Assembly: GCA_964511645.1 (NCBI GenBank)
Contig: CAZEGV010000017.1
Coordinates: 1-42,036 of the forward strand
Direction: 5' to 3'
Source of the DNA: CAZEGV01 sp964511645
Lineage (GTDB): Bacteria; Bacteroidota; Bacteroidia; Cytophagales; JAAEPT01
Length of the DNA stretch: 42,036 bases
The first letter of the stretch is position 1, and each line of letters starts with the position of its first letter. The translations under genes were made by a program, and so were the position numbers. Below are positions 32,471 to 41,962 of the stretch, one piece after another. Under the pieces are notes generated by a model. That model saw nothing but the letters and a program-made list of their open reading frames with translations, did not search any database and was not told where the DNA came from.

Positions 32471-33826
32471 ATGTATAAAATTTTTCTTGTTTTTTCACTA
32501 AGCTTACCAATTAGCCTTTACGCACAGTTTGACAGTCTTAAGTTTAATTTTGACATATTAACAGCAACGGATCATATTAACGTCAATAAGAACACCAATA
32601 AATCCATCTACTTACCCAGTAATATTCGCACATTGCGTCAAAAAGGTCATAACACCTCTCTGTTGCATCTACCATTTAACCAGCTGACAGACGTGCCCCA
32701 GTATCATGCCAGTACTTTTGTAGGTTTGTTAACGAAGGTCAGTATAAAAAAAGGTTATGACCTGTCGTTTGACTTATTCTCAGAAAACAGAGGTGCTTCT
32801 TTTGGAACATTGAGACTAGACAAAGTAACTATCTACCCCAAAATCTACCTGCACTTAGTAGATACAATTAACATTCTAAACCAAAAGATTGGTGTTGAAG
32901 TTGACTTAAACGATATGAATAAATATCAACTTAATGAAGGGCTTGGCATTAACAATATTGACGTACAAGGAGAAATATTTAAACTCTCATGGAAAAATTG
33001 GCAATACCAATATACTCAAATATGGGATCTATCTCAACATATTAATCTTAACATCAATGAGTTATTTTCACATAAAATAAGTTATATAAAGAGAATAGAC
33101 ATAGACAATAGTCATAAAATAGGCATTAGCTACGACAACCACCTTATGTTTAAGGTTCTCGATAATGAAAACATAAATAAAATTTCTTTTTTTATAAAAA
33201 AAGAAATTAAGAAACACCAGTTTTATACTGAGGTAAGTATAAGGTTTTCTGACACAAATAATACCATTACAATTCCACACCACAACACTGCTGCTCTCGT
33301 TGGTTATGAATATAAGGTGAAACAAAAAAAGCATACTTGGAATTTCAAAGCCAAAGGGCGTTATTTCGGGAATAACTACAATAGTAATTTTACAGGTAAT
33401 GGTTTTCCGAAATACAGAAACCCTAGGTTTAATATCACTCATAATAACTCAGTAGGTGACTACCTTTATCCACTTATCAATACTTATAACCGCTTTGACC
33501 AATGGTCTGTTTATACTGATTATCAAGGTATTCGTTTAGTTTCTATTGCTTTGTTTTCTAACTCTGAAGTCCAGCTATACAAAAACTGGTGGGTAATGGC
33601 AGATATAGAAACTAATTTTATCGGAGCAGAAGATACTGATAATGCTTTTTACTTTTTTTATAAAACGGGTGTTGTATTCAAAATGCCTTATGATACAAGG
33701 TTTGAAACTTACATTACCAATAAAATAATGAACCTAGATATTGATTATCAATCCTTTTATCAATCAATTAACCCTCTTTTTGGTTTCTCTGTAAACCGTA
33801 TAATAGGAAGGTATAAACAGAGGTAA
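32471..33826 (+). CDS. putative outer-membrane barrel protein, function unknown
   Basis: A 451-residue exported protein (signal MYKIFLVFSLSLPISLYAQ). The mature part is a long series of amphipathic strands (GYDLSFDLFSENRGASFGTL, HKIGISYDNHLMFKVLDNEN, FYTEVSIRFSDTNNTITIPH, TWNFKAKGRYFGNNYNSNFT) ending in GFSVNRIIGRYKQR. This is the look of a 16-or-so-stranded outer-membrane barrel, although the basic C-terminus is not the usual aromatic one. No family is recognised. It lies 40 bases after a terminator, so it may have its own promoter, though functional linkage to the two lipoproteins is plausible. A degenerate repeat follows. Confidence 0.7.
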   Translation: MYKIFLVFSLSLPISLYAQFDSLKFNFDILTATDHINVNKNTNKSIYLPSNIRTLRQKGHNTSLLHLPFNQLTDVPQYHASTFVGLLTKVSIKKGYDLSFDLFSENRGASFGTLRLDKVTIYPKIYLHLVDTINILNQKIGVEVDLNDMNKYQLNEGLGINNIDVQGEIFKLSWKNWQYQYTQIWDLSQHINLNINELFSHKISYIKRIDIDNSHKIGISYDNHLMFKVLDNENINKISFFIKKEIKKHQFYTEVSIRFSDTNNTITIPHHNTAALVGYEYKVKQKKHTWNFKAKGRYFGNNYNSNFTGNGFPKYRNPRFNITHNNSVGDYLYPLINTYNRFDQWSVYTDYQGIRLVSIALFSNSEVQLYKNWWVMADIETNFIGAEDTDNAFYFFYKTGVVFKMPYDTRFETYITNKIMNLDIDYQSFYQSINPLFGFSVNRIIGRYKQR

Positions 33827-33840
33827 CTTTATAATTGTAA

Positions 33841-33964
33841 CGGCTTAGGGATCCGCCAGTAGTCGGACTTTCTCGCAGTTTGTTTGAAAAAGATTGAGTA
33901 GCGATAACTCGACCTCACTTTCTAGAATGGCGTAACGAAGTAGTGTAGTCATTCTAAAATGAGG
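33841..33964 (+). repeat. degenerate repeat region with hairpin
   Basis: AGGGATCCGCCAGTAGTCGG (from 33847) resembles the reverse complement of the right end of copy 2 (19 of 22 bases over the full stretch), and GTCGGACTTTCTCGCAGT resembles the left conserved block. A separate hairpin follows: 33913-33929 pairs with 33950-33964 (CCTCA-TTT-TAGAATG type arms, two extra bases on the left) around a 20-base loop. Nothing coding was found in 33827-34098. Confidence 0.5.
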
Positions 33965-34045
33965 GAAGCCTCTTGTGTTTTTTTAGTTTATAGCGTTTCA
34001 AAATCAAAATCGTATCGTTATTGGTAATAACTAGCTGATGTATTG

Positions 34046-34077
34046 TTTGTCTTTTAGTATAAAAAAGCTGATTTTTG
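34046..34077 (+). promoter_or_regulatory. candidate promoter of the gld operon
   Basis: TTTG (34046-34049) and GATTTTTG (34070-34077, one mismatch to TAnnTTTG) are 20 bases apart. The ATG is 21 bases downstream, the same geometry as at 31043. Confidence 0.4.
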
Positions 34078-34098
34078 GAGATAAATTTAAGATAACAG

Positions 34099-34998
34099 AT
34101 GTCGGTAGTAATAGAGAACCTTACTAAAAAGTTTGATAGCCAAGTAGCAGTAAATAATATTTCATTTTCTGCTCAGAAAGGTGAAGTACTTGGTTTTTTG
34201 GGTCCAAATGGAGCGGGTAAGTCTACTACGATGAAAATGATAACTGGTTTTTTTATGCCTACATCGGGTAAGATAGAGGTTTGTGGAGAGGATGTGTCTG
34301 AGCATCCGTTAAGTGTAAAACGTAATATTGGTTATTTGCCAGAGCATAACCCTTTGTATTTGGATATGTATGTGAAGGAGTATTTAGCTTTTGCGGCGGA
34401 AATACAGGGCGTAAAAGGTACAAAACAACATATAGCCAACTTGATAGATCAATGTGGATTGGGTATAGAGCAAGGTAAAAAAATTGGTGCATTGTCTAAG
34501 GGGTATCGCCAACGTGTGGGGCTCGCTCAGGCATTGATTCATGACCCTAGAGTATTGATTTTGGATGAGCCTACTACTGGCTTAGATCCTAATCAGATTG
34601 TAGAGATTCGTAACCTGATTAAAGAAGTAGGGAGAGATAAAACGGTTATATTTTCTACTCATATAATGCAAGAAGTACAGGCTATATGTGATAAGGCGTT
34701 GATTATCAATAGGGGGGATGTGGTAGCTTATGATGATATTGATAAGCTAGCAGGAGATGGGAATGTTATGATTAATCTGTCTTTTGAAGAAGGAATAGAT
34801 ACAACTATTTTGGAAGAAATAGATTGGGTAGCTAAGGTCGAAGAAATAAGTGAAGGAAAGTATCGGGTATATAGCAATACTCAGGAAGATCATCGTTCAG
34901 ATTTATTTTCGATAGTAGCGAATCAAAAGTGGAAAATGGTAGAGCTGTCGGTAGAGAGTACTTCTTTGGAAGAGATTTTTCAAAAACTAACGAAATAA
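34099..34998 (+). CDS. gldA: gliding motility ABC transporter ATPase GldA
   Basis: A 299-residue ABC ATPase. Walker A is GPNGAGKSTT (residues about 35-44), the signature is LSKGYRQRVGLAQAL, Walker B is VLILDEPTTGLDP and the switch histidine is in FSTHIMQEV. The length, the C-terminal extension (VEKISEG-like segment, then LSVESTSLEEIFQKLTK) and the following gldF and gldG genes identify GldA. It powers the GldAFG transporter of the inner membrane, needed for gliding in Flavobacterium johnsoniae. The transported substrate is unknown. gldF starts one base after its stop. Confidence 0.93.
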   Translation: MSVVIENLTKKFDSQVAVNNISFSAQKGEVLGFLGPNGAGKSTTMKMITGFFMPTSGKIEVCGEDVSEHPLSVKRNIGYLPEHNPLYLDMYVKEYLAFAAEIQGVKGTKQHIANLIDQCGLGIEQGKKIGALSKGYRQRVGLAQALIHDPRVLILDEPTTGLDPNQIVEIRNLIKEVGRDKTVIFSTHIMQEVQAICDKALIINRGDVVAYDDIDKLAGDGNVMINLSFEEGIDTTILEEIDWVAKVEEISEGKYRVYSNTQEDHRSDLFSIVANQKWKMVELSVESTSLEEIFQKLTK

Positions 34999-34999
34999 T

Positions 35000-35725
35000 A
35001 TGTTAAGTATACTGAAGAAAGAAATTAATGCCTTTTTTAATTCCCTTACGGGCTACATTATTGTGATGTTGTTTTTGTTGGGAGTGGGGATGTTTATGTG
35101 GGTTTTTACTCCTACTATTTTTGATACTAAAGTGGCGGATATGTCTCTTTTGTTTGATATCGCACCTTATGTTTATTTGTTTATTATACCTGCTATCACG
35201 ATGAAGATGCTAGCAGAAGAGCAGAAATCAGGCACTTTGGAGTGGCTACTGACCAAGCCTTTGAGCGAGTTACAGTTATTAATGGGGAAATACCTAGCGG
35301 CTCTTAGCCTAGTTGTGATGGCATTGATCCCTACAATTGTGTTTTATGTATCTATTCACTTATTAGGTACTCCTGTTGGTAATATAGACTCTTCGGCAGT
35401 ACTGGGTTCTTATTTAGGTTTGTTTTTGCTGGCGATGATTTTTACGGCAGTGGGAATCTTCTCTTCTTCAGTTACCGAAAATCAAGTTGTGGCTTTTGTG
35501 TTGGGAATATTTCTAAACCTCTTTTTGTTTAGTTGGATGCAATATATTAGTGATTTATTTGCCAAGAGCGAGTATAGCTTTATGTTGCGTCAGTTGGGTT
35601 TAGAGTATCATTATTATGCCATAAGTATGGGGGTGATAGATACTAGGAATGTGATTTTTTTATTGTCAGTGGCAGCATTCTTTTTGCTTGCCACAAGATT
35701 AATGTTAGTTAAGCGTAAGTGGTAA
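35000..35725 (+). CDS. gldF: gliding motility ABC transporter permease GldF
   Basis: A 241-residue integral membrane protein with about six helices (GYIIVMLFLLGVGMFMWVF, VYLFIIPAITMKMLAEEQKS, YLAALSLVVMALIPTIVFYV, LGLFLLAMIFTAVGIFSSSV and two more). The EEQKSGTLEWLLTKPLS loop is the coupling segment typical of ABC-2 permeases. It is the membrane part of GldAFG. It starts one base after gldA, and its stop overlaps the gldG ATG by one base (TAATG). Confidence 0.93.
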   Translation: MLSILKKEINAFFNSLTGYIIVMLFLLGVGMFMWVFTPTIFDTKVADMSLLFDIAPYVYLFIIPAITMKMLAEEQKSGTLEWLLTKPLSELQLLMGKYLAALSLVVMALIPTIVFYVSIHLLGTPVGNIDSSAVLGSYLGLFLLAMIFTAVGIFSSSVTENQVVAFVLGIFLNLFLFSWMQYISDLFAKSEYSFMLRQLGLEYHYYAISMGVIDTRNVIFLLSVAAFFLLATRLMLVKRKW

Positions 35726-37398
35726 TGGGGAAGCAAAAGAAAAAAGATATTCAATGGTTTTTGTTAGTGACGGTGGTTTTAATCGTTGTTAACGTGGTTT
35801 CTTTTAATTTTTTTAAAAGATTTGACTTGACCGAAGATCAGCGTTATAGTATTTCGGATAAAACAAAAGAAATTATAGCAGGAGTAGAGGAGAATGTTTA
35901 TGTAGAACTATTGTTTGATGGGAGTACTTCTGCTGAATATCAGCAGTTGTTTAAAACCGTAAAGGAAACTTTAGATGAGTTCAAAATAACATCGGACAAT
36001 AAACTTGTTTACTTTATCAATCCTCCAGCTAAAGCAGGTGCAGATTCCTTAGTGCTGAAACAAAGACAACTAGTCGAGTCAATGGGAGTGAAGCGTAGGT
36101 TCAAAACCTTTGCTAACGAATCGGCTACGTCAGCTAAGTTGGTTTACCCTGGGGCGATTATTAGGTATAAAGACAGACAATTATCGGTCAATTTTATTAA
36201 AGATGGTAAGTTTGGTGCGGAAGAGAATTTTGGTCAATCGATTAATGAAGTAGAGTTTGAACTGACCTCAACAATTAAAAGTTTGTCAGCAGAACGAGTA
36301 AAGAATATTGCTTTTTTGGGAGGACATGGAGAGCTAGAAGTGAAAAATGTGTATAGCATTATTCAAGAATTGGTGAAGTATTATGAGATTCCAGCTGTTG
36401 GCTATCAATTGGATAAGCAAGATTTACTAAAGGACTCGATAGACTTATTAATAATAGCTCAACCTAAAACAGCGTTTTCGGAAAGAGATAAATATGTTTT
36501 GGATCAATATGCAATTAATGGTGGGCGTATTCTTTATTTTTTGGATGCCTTAGAGTTACGTAAAAGTGACTCTATTAATGGGTTTGTTACTATTCCGTAC
36601 AAACTAGAGATAGATAATTTGTTAAGGACTTATGGAGTGCGACTGGCAGAAGGCTTAATCCAAGATTATACTTGTGAGTACGATGTAGTAGTAACAGAAA
36701 ATGGGAAACCTGAACTCAAAAGATTTCCTTTCTTACCTGTATTGTCAACTTTTGGTACGCATGGTGCTGTAAAAGGTTGTAACCCGATATTGGGACAATA
36801 TACAGGTGTGTTGGACACTTTAAAGGTAGTCGGGATGAACAAAACCCCTTTGTTGTTTAGCTCTCAATATACAAAACTAAAGGCTGGTGGATTAATTCCT
36901 TTTGATTATATGGAGCTGTTGCTGAGTAAAGATGAAAAATTTTATAACCAGAAAAATTTACCCGTAGCATACTTATGCGAAGGGGAGTTGAACTCATTAT
37001 ATGCACATAGACCTAAGCCTGATAGTATTGATACAAAAGAGTTTAAAACAAAAGGAAAAGACATAAAGGTGGTTGTGGTAGCAGATGGAGATATTATACG
37101 TAACTCAATAGACCCTAGAACGAGAAAAAACAAAGCATTGGGTGCTAGTATCATTTCTCAAAAAATGATTTATGCCAATAGCTCATTTATATTGAACATT
37201 GTTAATTATTTGTTAGATGAAAAGGGAGTTGTAACAGTCAAATCAAAAGAGATTAAGCCAAGACCACTAGATGAGTTTAAATTTGACGAAGCTTCAGAAC
37301 GGTATTATTGGGTATTTATTAATTTGGGATTACCTGTGTTAATTGTGTTATTGTTTGCTGTGGCGAGATATTTTTATCGCAAAAATAAATTTTCTTAG
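35725..37398 (+). CDS. gldG: gliding motility ABC transporter component GldG
   Basis: About 557 residues when started at ATG 35725; a GTG two codons earlier is less likely. One N-terminal helix (WFLLVTVVLIVVNVVSFNFF) is followed by a large extracytoplasmic region (ABC-type uncharacterised transport domain) with DLTEDQRYSISDKTKEI and a conserved NIAFLGGHGELEVKNVYS. A C-terminal helix (YYWVFINLGLPVLIVLLFAV) ends in a basic tail. This is the architecture of GldG, the auxiliary subunit paired with GldF. trpD follows after 6 bases. Confidence 0.93.
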   Translation: MGKQKKKDIQWFLLVTVVLIVVNVVSFNFFKRFDLTEDQRYSISDKTKEIIAGVEENVYVELLFDGSTSAEYQQLFKTVKETLDEFKITSDNKLVYFINPPAKAGADSLVLKQRQLVESMGVKRRFKTFANESATSAKLVYPGAIIRYKDRQLSVNFIKDGKFGAEENFGQSINEVEFELTSTIKSLSAERVKNIAFLGGHGELEVKNVYSIIQELVKYYEIPAVGYQLDKQDLLKDSIDLLIIAQPKTAFSERDKYVLDQYAINGGRILYFLDALELRKSDSINGFVTIPYKLEIDNLLRTYGVRLAEGLIQDYTCEYDVVVTENGKPELKRFPFLPVLSTFGTHGAVKGCNPILGQYTGVLDTLKVVGMNKTPLLFSSQYTKLKAGGLIPFDYMELLLSKDEKFYNQKNLPVAYLCEGELNSLYAHRPKPDSIDTKEFKTKGKDIKVVVVADGDIIRNSIDPRTRKNKALGASIISQKMIYANSSFILNIVNYLLDEKGVVTVKSKEIKPRPLDEFKFDEASERYYWVFINLGLPVLIVLLFAVARYFYRKNKFS

Positions 37399-37404
37399 TT
37401 AGAT

Positions 37405-38394
37405 ATGAAAGCATTATTAAATAGATTATTTGAGCATGAAAAACTTTCAGAGCAAGAAGCTTATGAGGTTTTAAGTAGGATAGGAAATGGAGAGTTTAAT
37501 TCAGGTCAGATTGTTTCTTTTCTTACAGTATATAACATGCGCACTGTCACCGTTGAAGAGTTGACAGGTTTTCGCAATGCAATGCTTGATTTGTGCCTAA
37601 AAATTGACCTTTCCGATTACAATACAATAGACATAGTGGGCACAGGAGGAGATGGGAAGGATACTTTTAATATCAGTACTTGCTCATCATTTGTGGTGGC
37701 GGGTGCAGGGATGAAGGTAGCCAAACATGGTAATTATGGTGTTTCATCGAGTTCGGGCTCATCTAACGTTTTAGAGTATTTAGGAGTACCATTTACAAAT
37801 GATGAGAGTAAGTTGAATCAAATGCTTGACAAAGCAGGGTTTTGTATGATGCACGCACCTTTGTTTCATCCAGCAATGAAGCATGTAGCACCAGCTCGAA
37901 AGGAAATGCAAGTACGTACTATTTTTAACGTGCTAGGACCAATAGTGAATCCATCTAACCCTAATAATCAATTACTAGGTACATTTAATTTAGAGTTACA
38001 ACGTTTATACGCTTATCTCACCCAAAATTCTAGTAATAATTTTAGTATTGCACATGCTTTAGACGGTTATGATGAGATTTCTCTTACTTCAGGAACAAAG
38101 GTGATTAGCAATAAAGGTGAGTATATTTACGAAGCAAAAGACTTTGCTTTTCAGAGATTAAGACAAAAACAACTTGAGGGAGGTGGTAGCGTAAAGTCAG
38201 CAGCTCAGATTTTTGTAAATATCTTGGAAGGGAAAGCAACGGAAGCACAAGCAAACGTAGTGATTGCAAATTCTGCTTTAGCGATACAAACCGTAATGCA
38301 AAATAAACTAGAAGATGCTATAACCATAGCTAAAGAAAGTATTGATAGTGGAAAAGCTAAACAAGTTTTAGCGGTGTTAAAAAAGTTTAATTAA
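37405..38394 (+). CDS. trpD: anthranilate phosphoribosyltransferase
   Basis: A 329-residue enzyme that joins anthranilate to phosphoribosyl pyrophosphate in tryptophan synthesis. The PRPP loop is DIVGTGGDGKDTFNIS, followed by KHGNYGVSSSSGSSNVLEYL, MHAPLFHPAMKHVAPARKEM and FNVLGPIVNPSNP, all family signatures. In other flavobacteria trpD usually lies within trpEGDCFBA; here no other trp gene is near, and it is attached to gldG by a 6-base gap. It may be a displaced copy or a paralogue. Confidence 0.95.
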   Translation: MKALLNRLFEHEKLSEQEAYEVLSRIGNGEFNSGQIVSFLTVYNMRTVTVEELTGFRNAMLDLCLKIDLSDYNTIDIVGTGGDGKDTFNISTCSSFVVAGAGMKVAKHGNYGVSSSSGSSNVLEYLGVPFTNDESKLNQMLDKAGFCMMHAPLFHPAMKHVAPARKEMQVRTIFNVLGPIVNPSNPNNQLLGTFNLELQRLYAYLTQNSSNNFSIAHALDGYDEISLTSGTKVISNKGEYIYEAKDFAFQRLRQKQLEGGGSVKSAAQIFVNILEGKATEAQANVVIANSALAIQTVMQNKLEDAITIAKESIDSGKAKQVLAVLKKFN

Positions 38395-38399
38395 TTGAG

Positions 38400-38768
38400 A
38401 TGGAGAATAGTGCAGAGTTAAGCGGTAAGTATTTAGGGACAATTAGTAATGATTTTATAAAAGTTTGTGATACACTTAAAGAGGCTTCGTATCAATTAAG
38501 AGCTAGGAAGATATCATCTTACCCTATCTTTCCTCTTTCTAAAGTTAGGCTACCAATCGGGCAAGTTTTATTAGAAAAGAAAGAGGTTGGTACTGATTGG
38601 AATTATTACTTTTCTTTCTTGGAAGAGTTTGAGCAAAGAGAGTTAGTGACGGAAGATAAAAAACAGGATTTTATTAATAATTATAAAGATCCAGATGAGT
38701 TTTGCTGTTTATTTGTGGTAGATGAAGAGTTTACAAAGTTTGTTTTTATCCCTTATCCAGAGGATTAA
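38400..38768 (+). CDS. conserved protein of unknown function
   Basis: A 122-residue soluble, acidic protein with no signal peptide. Recognisable conserved stretches are QLRARKISSYPIFPLSKVRL, FLEEFEQRELVTEDKKQDFI and DPDEFCCLFVVDEEFTKFVF ending IPYPED. I recall similar short proteins in many Bacteroidota but no assigned function. It starts 5 bases after trpD, so it is the last gene of the gld-trpD run. Confidence 0.78.
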   Translation: MENSAELSGKYLGTISNDFIKVCDTLKEASYQLRARKISSYPIFPLSKVRLPIGQVLLEKKEVGTDWNYYFSFLEEFEQRELVTEDKKQDFINNYKDPDEFCCLFVVDEEFTKFVFIPYPED

Positions 38769-38904
38769 TTTTTTTATTGGTCTAAAAATTGCTTTATTTA
38801 CCTTTTAATGGAAAAATGTATTTACCTGTAATGAGTAGTTACTGTAATATTTTGACTATTTGTACTGTATTAAAGCAAGGAGATTTACTTAAAAGAATAA
38901 AAAA

Positions 38905-41349
38905 ATGAAAAAAATGAAAAAAATGAAAAAAAATGGATTATCGTTTTTGGTGCTTTTCTTTTCTGTAATAAATGTGTTTGGACAAGCATCTGTTGTAGCA
39001 GGATCTACCTCTACAAATGATGCCGCCGCATATGTCCCATCAGCGGGGAGTAATCGTATTATATTGGTATCGATTTCTGATGAGGAAATTGCTCCTTTTG
39101 TTAATATAGTTAGCTCAGTTACTTGGAATGGGATTGCAATGACTCAAATTTTAGGTCGTACAATGAATCAGATAAGTTTAAAGATGTTTTATTTAGATGA
39201 AGCTGGGATAACGGCAGCAGGAGATGGAACCAATAACTTTGTGATTAATTGGTTAGGTGGATGGGGTGCTAATCCAAAATTTGAGGTGGTGACAATTGAA
39301 AATGTTAATCAAATAACTCCTATTAGGAACTTCAGAACTGAACGTAGAAATAGTGCAACGACTATAAGACCAAATAATAGAACAGTACAAGATGAAGATT
39401 TAGCATATTATGCGGCTGTAGACAATAGAAGTGTTACACATTCTAATACAGATGGATACACGGAGACTACGGATAATAATGGTGGTTTTACTATGGCTAC
39501 AGCAAGAAAGAAATTCACAGCTAATGGGACAACAAGGCCTAGAGCACAGTTTACAGGTGCCAATGCAAGGCTTTTGATGGGGGTAGTAGTGATTGATGGT
39601 GTTGCAACGGCACCAGGTGGAGTTACTGGTAATTTGTCAATATGGCTAAAAGCTGGCACAGGACTAAATTGTGGTACTGATGGTTGTTCTGTTAACTCTT
39701 GGGCATCTCAAGGGCCTACTACATTAAATATGATAAGAACTTCTGGTACGGCTACATATGAAGTTGGGGAAGTTAATTATAATGACGTAGTGGATGCTTA
39801 TAATGTAGATAGGACTTTTAGTTCATCTTCAGTTTTTATAGGTAGAACAATTATTTATGCTGGTAGAACAGCTTTGTTGGGTAATAATAGTTGTTGTAAT
39901 GGTTACTTGGGATTTAATGGAGACAAGGGCATAAGACAAAGATTTAACAATGTAGATGAATATAGGTCTAATGGAATTAATTCTGATTGGAATGATTGGA
40001 CTAAGAATGATTTTTTTTATTATAATGGTACGGCGGACAATACAGGTAATATATTTAATACAACCACATTTCATATAGGTGGTGGTACTAGGACTTCGGC
40101 TCATAACAATAGGTTTTATATTGGTGGTTATTATCCTGGGAGAATATTTTTAGCAAGTACACTTTATGGAGAAGTAATTGTGTATTCTGATGTATTAACA
40201 GCAACAGAGAGACGTAAAGTATATTCATATTTAGGAATAAAGTATGGTACAACTTTAACGCATGATTATGTAAGTAGCAGTAATATGACTTTTTGGGATG
40301 TTTCAGCGGATGCGGCCTATCAAAATGATGTAATTGGAATAGGTAGAGATGATGCCTCTGGTTTGGAACAAAAACAATCTCACTCTATGGATGATTCTAT
40401 TCGTGTGTTTTTGAGTACTCTGGAAGCTACAAATGCTACAAATAGTGGTACTGTCTCTGCGGATGAAAATTTTCTTATGATAGGTCATAACGGTGGTAAA
40501 TTACAGGGGAAATTTTCGGAGAAACCTGGAGGTATTTATTCTAGGTTAGAGAGAGAATGGAAAGTTGTGAATACAGGATTTACCGATACATATTCAATAG
40601 AAGTGGAATGGGAGAGTACAAATACATTTGATATATCACATATAAGGTTATTGGTAGATGTTGATGGAAACTTCTCTAATGCAACAGTTTATGGTATAGC
40701 TGATGGTTTAACCTTTACTAACGGTTCAATTATAATTTCGGGAATCAATACAACTCATATACCATTAAATAGTTCTAGATTTATTACAATAGGTTCTGTG
40801 AATGAATCTACGCCTTTACCAATTAAATTAGTGAATTTTAAAGGACATGTAGCAGAGGGTAATAGTGTTCGTCTAGAATGGGAGACAGTTTCAGAAACTA
40901 ATAATGATTATTTCACTATTGAGAGATCTATTGATGCATCTACTTGGGAGGATGTTACAGATATAGATGGGGCAGGATCATCTACCACTTCATTGTTTTA
41001 TACTGCAACAGATGAAAATCCTTATTTGCATTCGTCATATTATAGGTTAAAACAAACAGATTTTGATGGTACTACAACGTATTCCAATGTGATTGTAGTA
41101 GATATAGAAGAGGAAAACATAAATGTTGTGATTTACCCTAACCCTACAGAGAGTGAGATAACAGTGGAGTCTACTGAAAATGAATTAATTGATATAAAAA
41201 TATTTAACACTTTAGGGCAAGAGGTAACTAATGAAACTTATGTAATAGATCATGACTCGAATCACACAACTATAGATTTATCAACCTTAGAAGAAGGGAT
41301 TTATCTTATAAAAACAAAACACACGAACAATAAAGTACATAAACAATAG
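38905..41349 (+). CDS. T9SS type A cell-surface protein with lectin-like domain
   Basis: An 814-residue exported protein. Signal peptide: the start has three tandem ATGAAAAAA units (38905, 38914, 38923), each a possible start codon. The mature part begins with about 220 residues of beta-rich sequence (ASVVAGSTSTNDAAAYVPSA). A concanavalin-A/LamG-like domain follows (about 245-445: NLSIWLKAGTGLNCG to RKVYSYLGIKYGTTLTHDY). Next is a module with IGIGRDDASGLEQKQSHSMD and LEREWKVVNTG, as in many flavobacterial surface proteins. The end (IYPNPTESEITVES, IDLSTLEEGIYLIKTKHTNN) is a type A sorting domain. It probably binds glycans or surfaces. Confidence 0.87.
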   Translation: MKKMKKMKKNGLSFLVLFFSVINVFGQASVVAGSTSTNDAAAYVPSAGSNRIILVSISDEEIAPFVNIVSSVTWNGIAMTQILGRTMNQISLKMFYLDEAGITAAGDGTNNFVINWLGGWGANPKFEVVTIENVNQITPIRNFRTERRNSATTIRPNNRTVQDEDLAYYAAVDNRSVTHSNTDGYTETTDNNGGFTMATARKKFTANGTTRPRAQFTGANARLLMGVVVIDGVATAPGGVTGNLSIWLKAGTGLNCGTDGCSVNSWASQGPTTLNMIRTSGTATYEVGEVNYNDVVDAYNVDRTFSSSSVFIGRTIIYAGRTALLGNNSCCNGYLGFNGDKGIRQRFNNVDEYRSNGINSDWNDWTKNDFFYYNGTADNTGNIFNTTTFHIGGGTRTSAHNNRFYIGGYYPGRIFLASTLYGEVIVYSDVLTATERRKVYSYLGIKYGTTLTHDYVSSSNMTFWDVSADAAYQNDVIGIGRDDASGLEQKQSHSMDDSIRVFLSTLEATNATNSGTVSADENFLMIGHNGGKLQGKFSEKPGGIYSRLEREWKVVNTGFTDTYSIEVEWESTNTFDISHIRLLVDVDGNFSNATVYGIADGLTFTNGSIIISGINTTHIPLNSSRFITIGSVNESTPLPIKLVNFKGHVAEGNSVRLEWETVSETNNDYFTIERSIDASTWEDVTDIDGAGSSTTSLFYTATDENPYLHSSYYRLKQTDFDGTTTYSNVIVVDIEEENINVVIYPNPTESEITVESTENELIDIKIFNTLGQEVTNETYVIDHDSNHTTIDLSTLEEGIYLIKTKHTNNKVHKQ

Positions 41350-41365
41350 TTGAGGTGTTAATAAA

Positions 41366-41962
41366 ATGAAAAATAAGACTTTAAAAACATCATTTATTCT
41401 TTTGGTGTTTTTTACAAGTTGTAGAGAAAGTCAGACCAATACCCATAGTGGGGTAAACTCTATTGAAAGAAAGTTTTTATTAACTCAAATACATTATGAT
41501 TTTGACAATCTAAAGCTGTATTTGAATTCGTCAATATCTAACTCAAATTCAGATGGATTTTGGAGATGGGATTATATGAATTCAGATAACGGAGGTCCAG
41601 ACTCTATAGGGGTTGATTACTTTATGAACATTAGCCAACCTGTATTCTCATACAATCAAGAAGAAACATTACCGTGTCTTTCAATTAAGACAAATAAGAA
41701 CAAAATAATTGAATTTTCAGTAACCGTAATCTTTAACCTTACAGATAATAAACCAGAATCCATTAGAGATTTACTCGATAGTTTAACGAAATTTGACCTT
41801 TGTCAAGATGAGAAAATAAAGCAGTCGATTATTGATCATGGCATATATAAAGATTTAAATACTGACTTTGAGGAAACTATTGAATTAGTGATTTCACAAG
41901 AAAAATACGGATATGATAGAATAACGTATGAGGTGAAAAATAAAACACCAAATAGTAAATAG
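41366..41962 (+). CDS. putative lipoprotein, function unknown
   Basis: A 198-residue protein with a hydrophobic start ending in a cysteine (FILLVFFTSC), a likely lipoprotein signal with a non-ideal lipobox (F at -3). The mature part is charged and has no recognised family (FWRWDYMNSDNGGPDSIGVD, IIEFSVTVIFNLTDNKPESI, EKYGYDRITYEVKN). It starts 16 bases after the T9SS surface protein and may be cotranscribed. The final 74 bases of the window show no gene. Confidence 0.65.
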   Translation: MKNKTLKTSFILLVFFTSCRESQTNTHSGVNSIERKFLLTQIHYDFDNLKLYLNSSISNSNSDGFWRWDYMNSDNGGPDSIGVDYFMNISQPVFSYNQEETLPCLSIKTNKNKIIEFSVTVIFNLTDNKPESIRDLLDSLTKFDLCQDEKIKQSIIDHGIYKDLNTDFEETIELVISQEKYGYDRITYEVKNKTPNSK

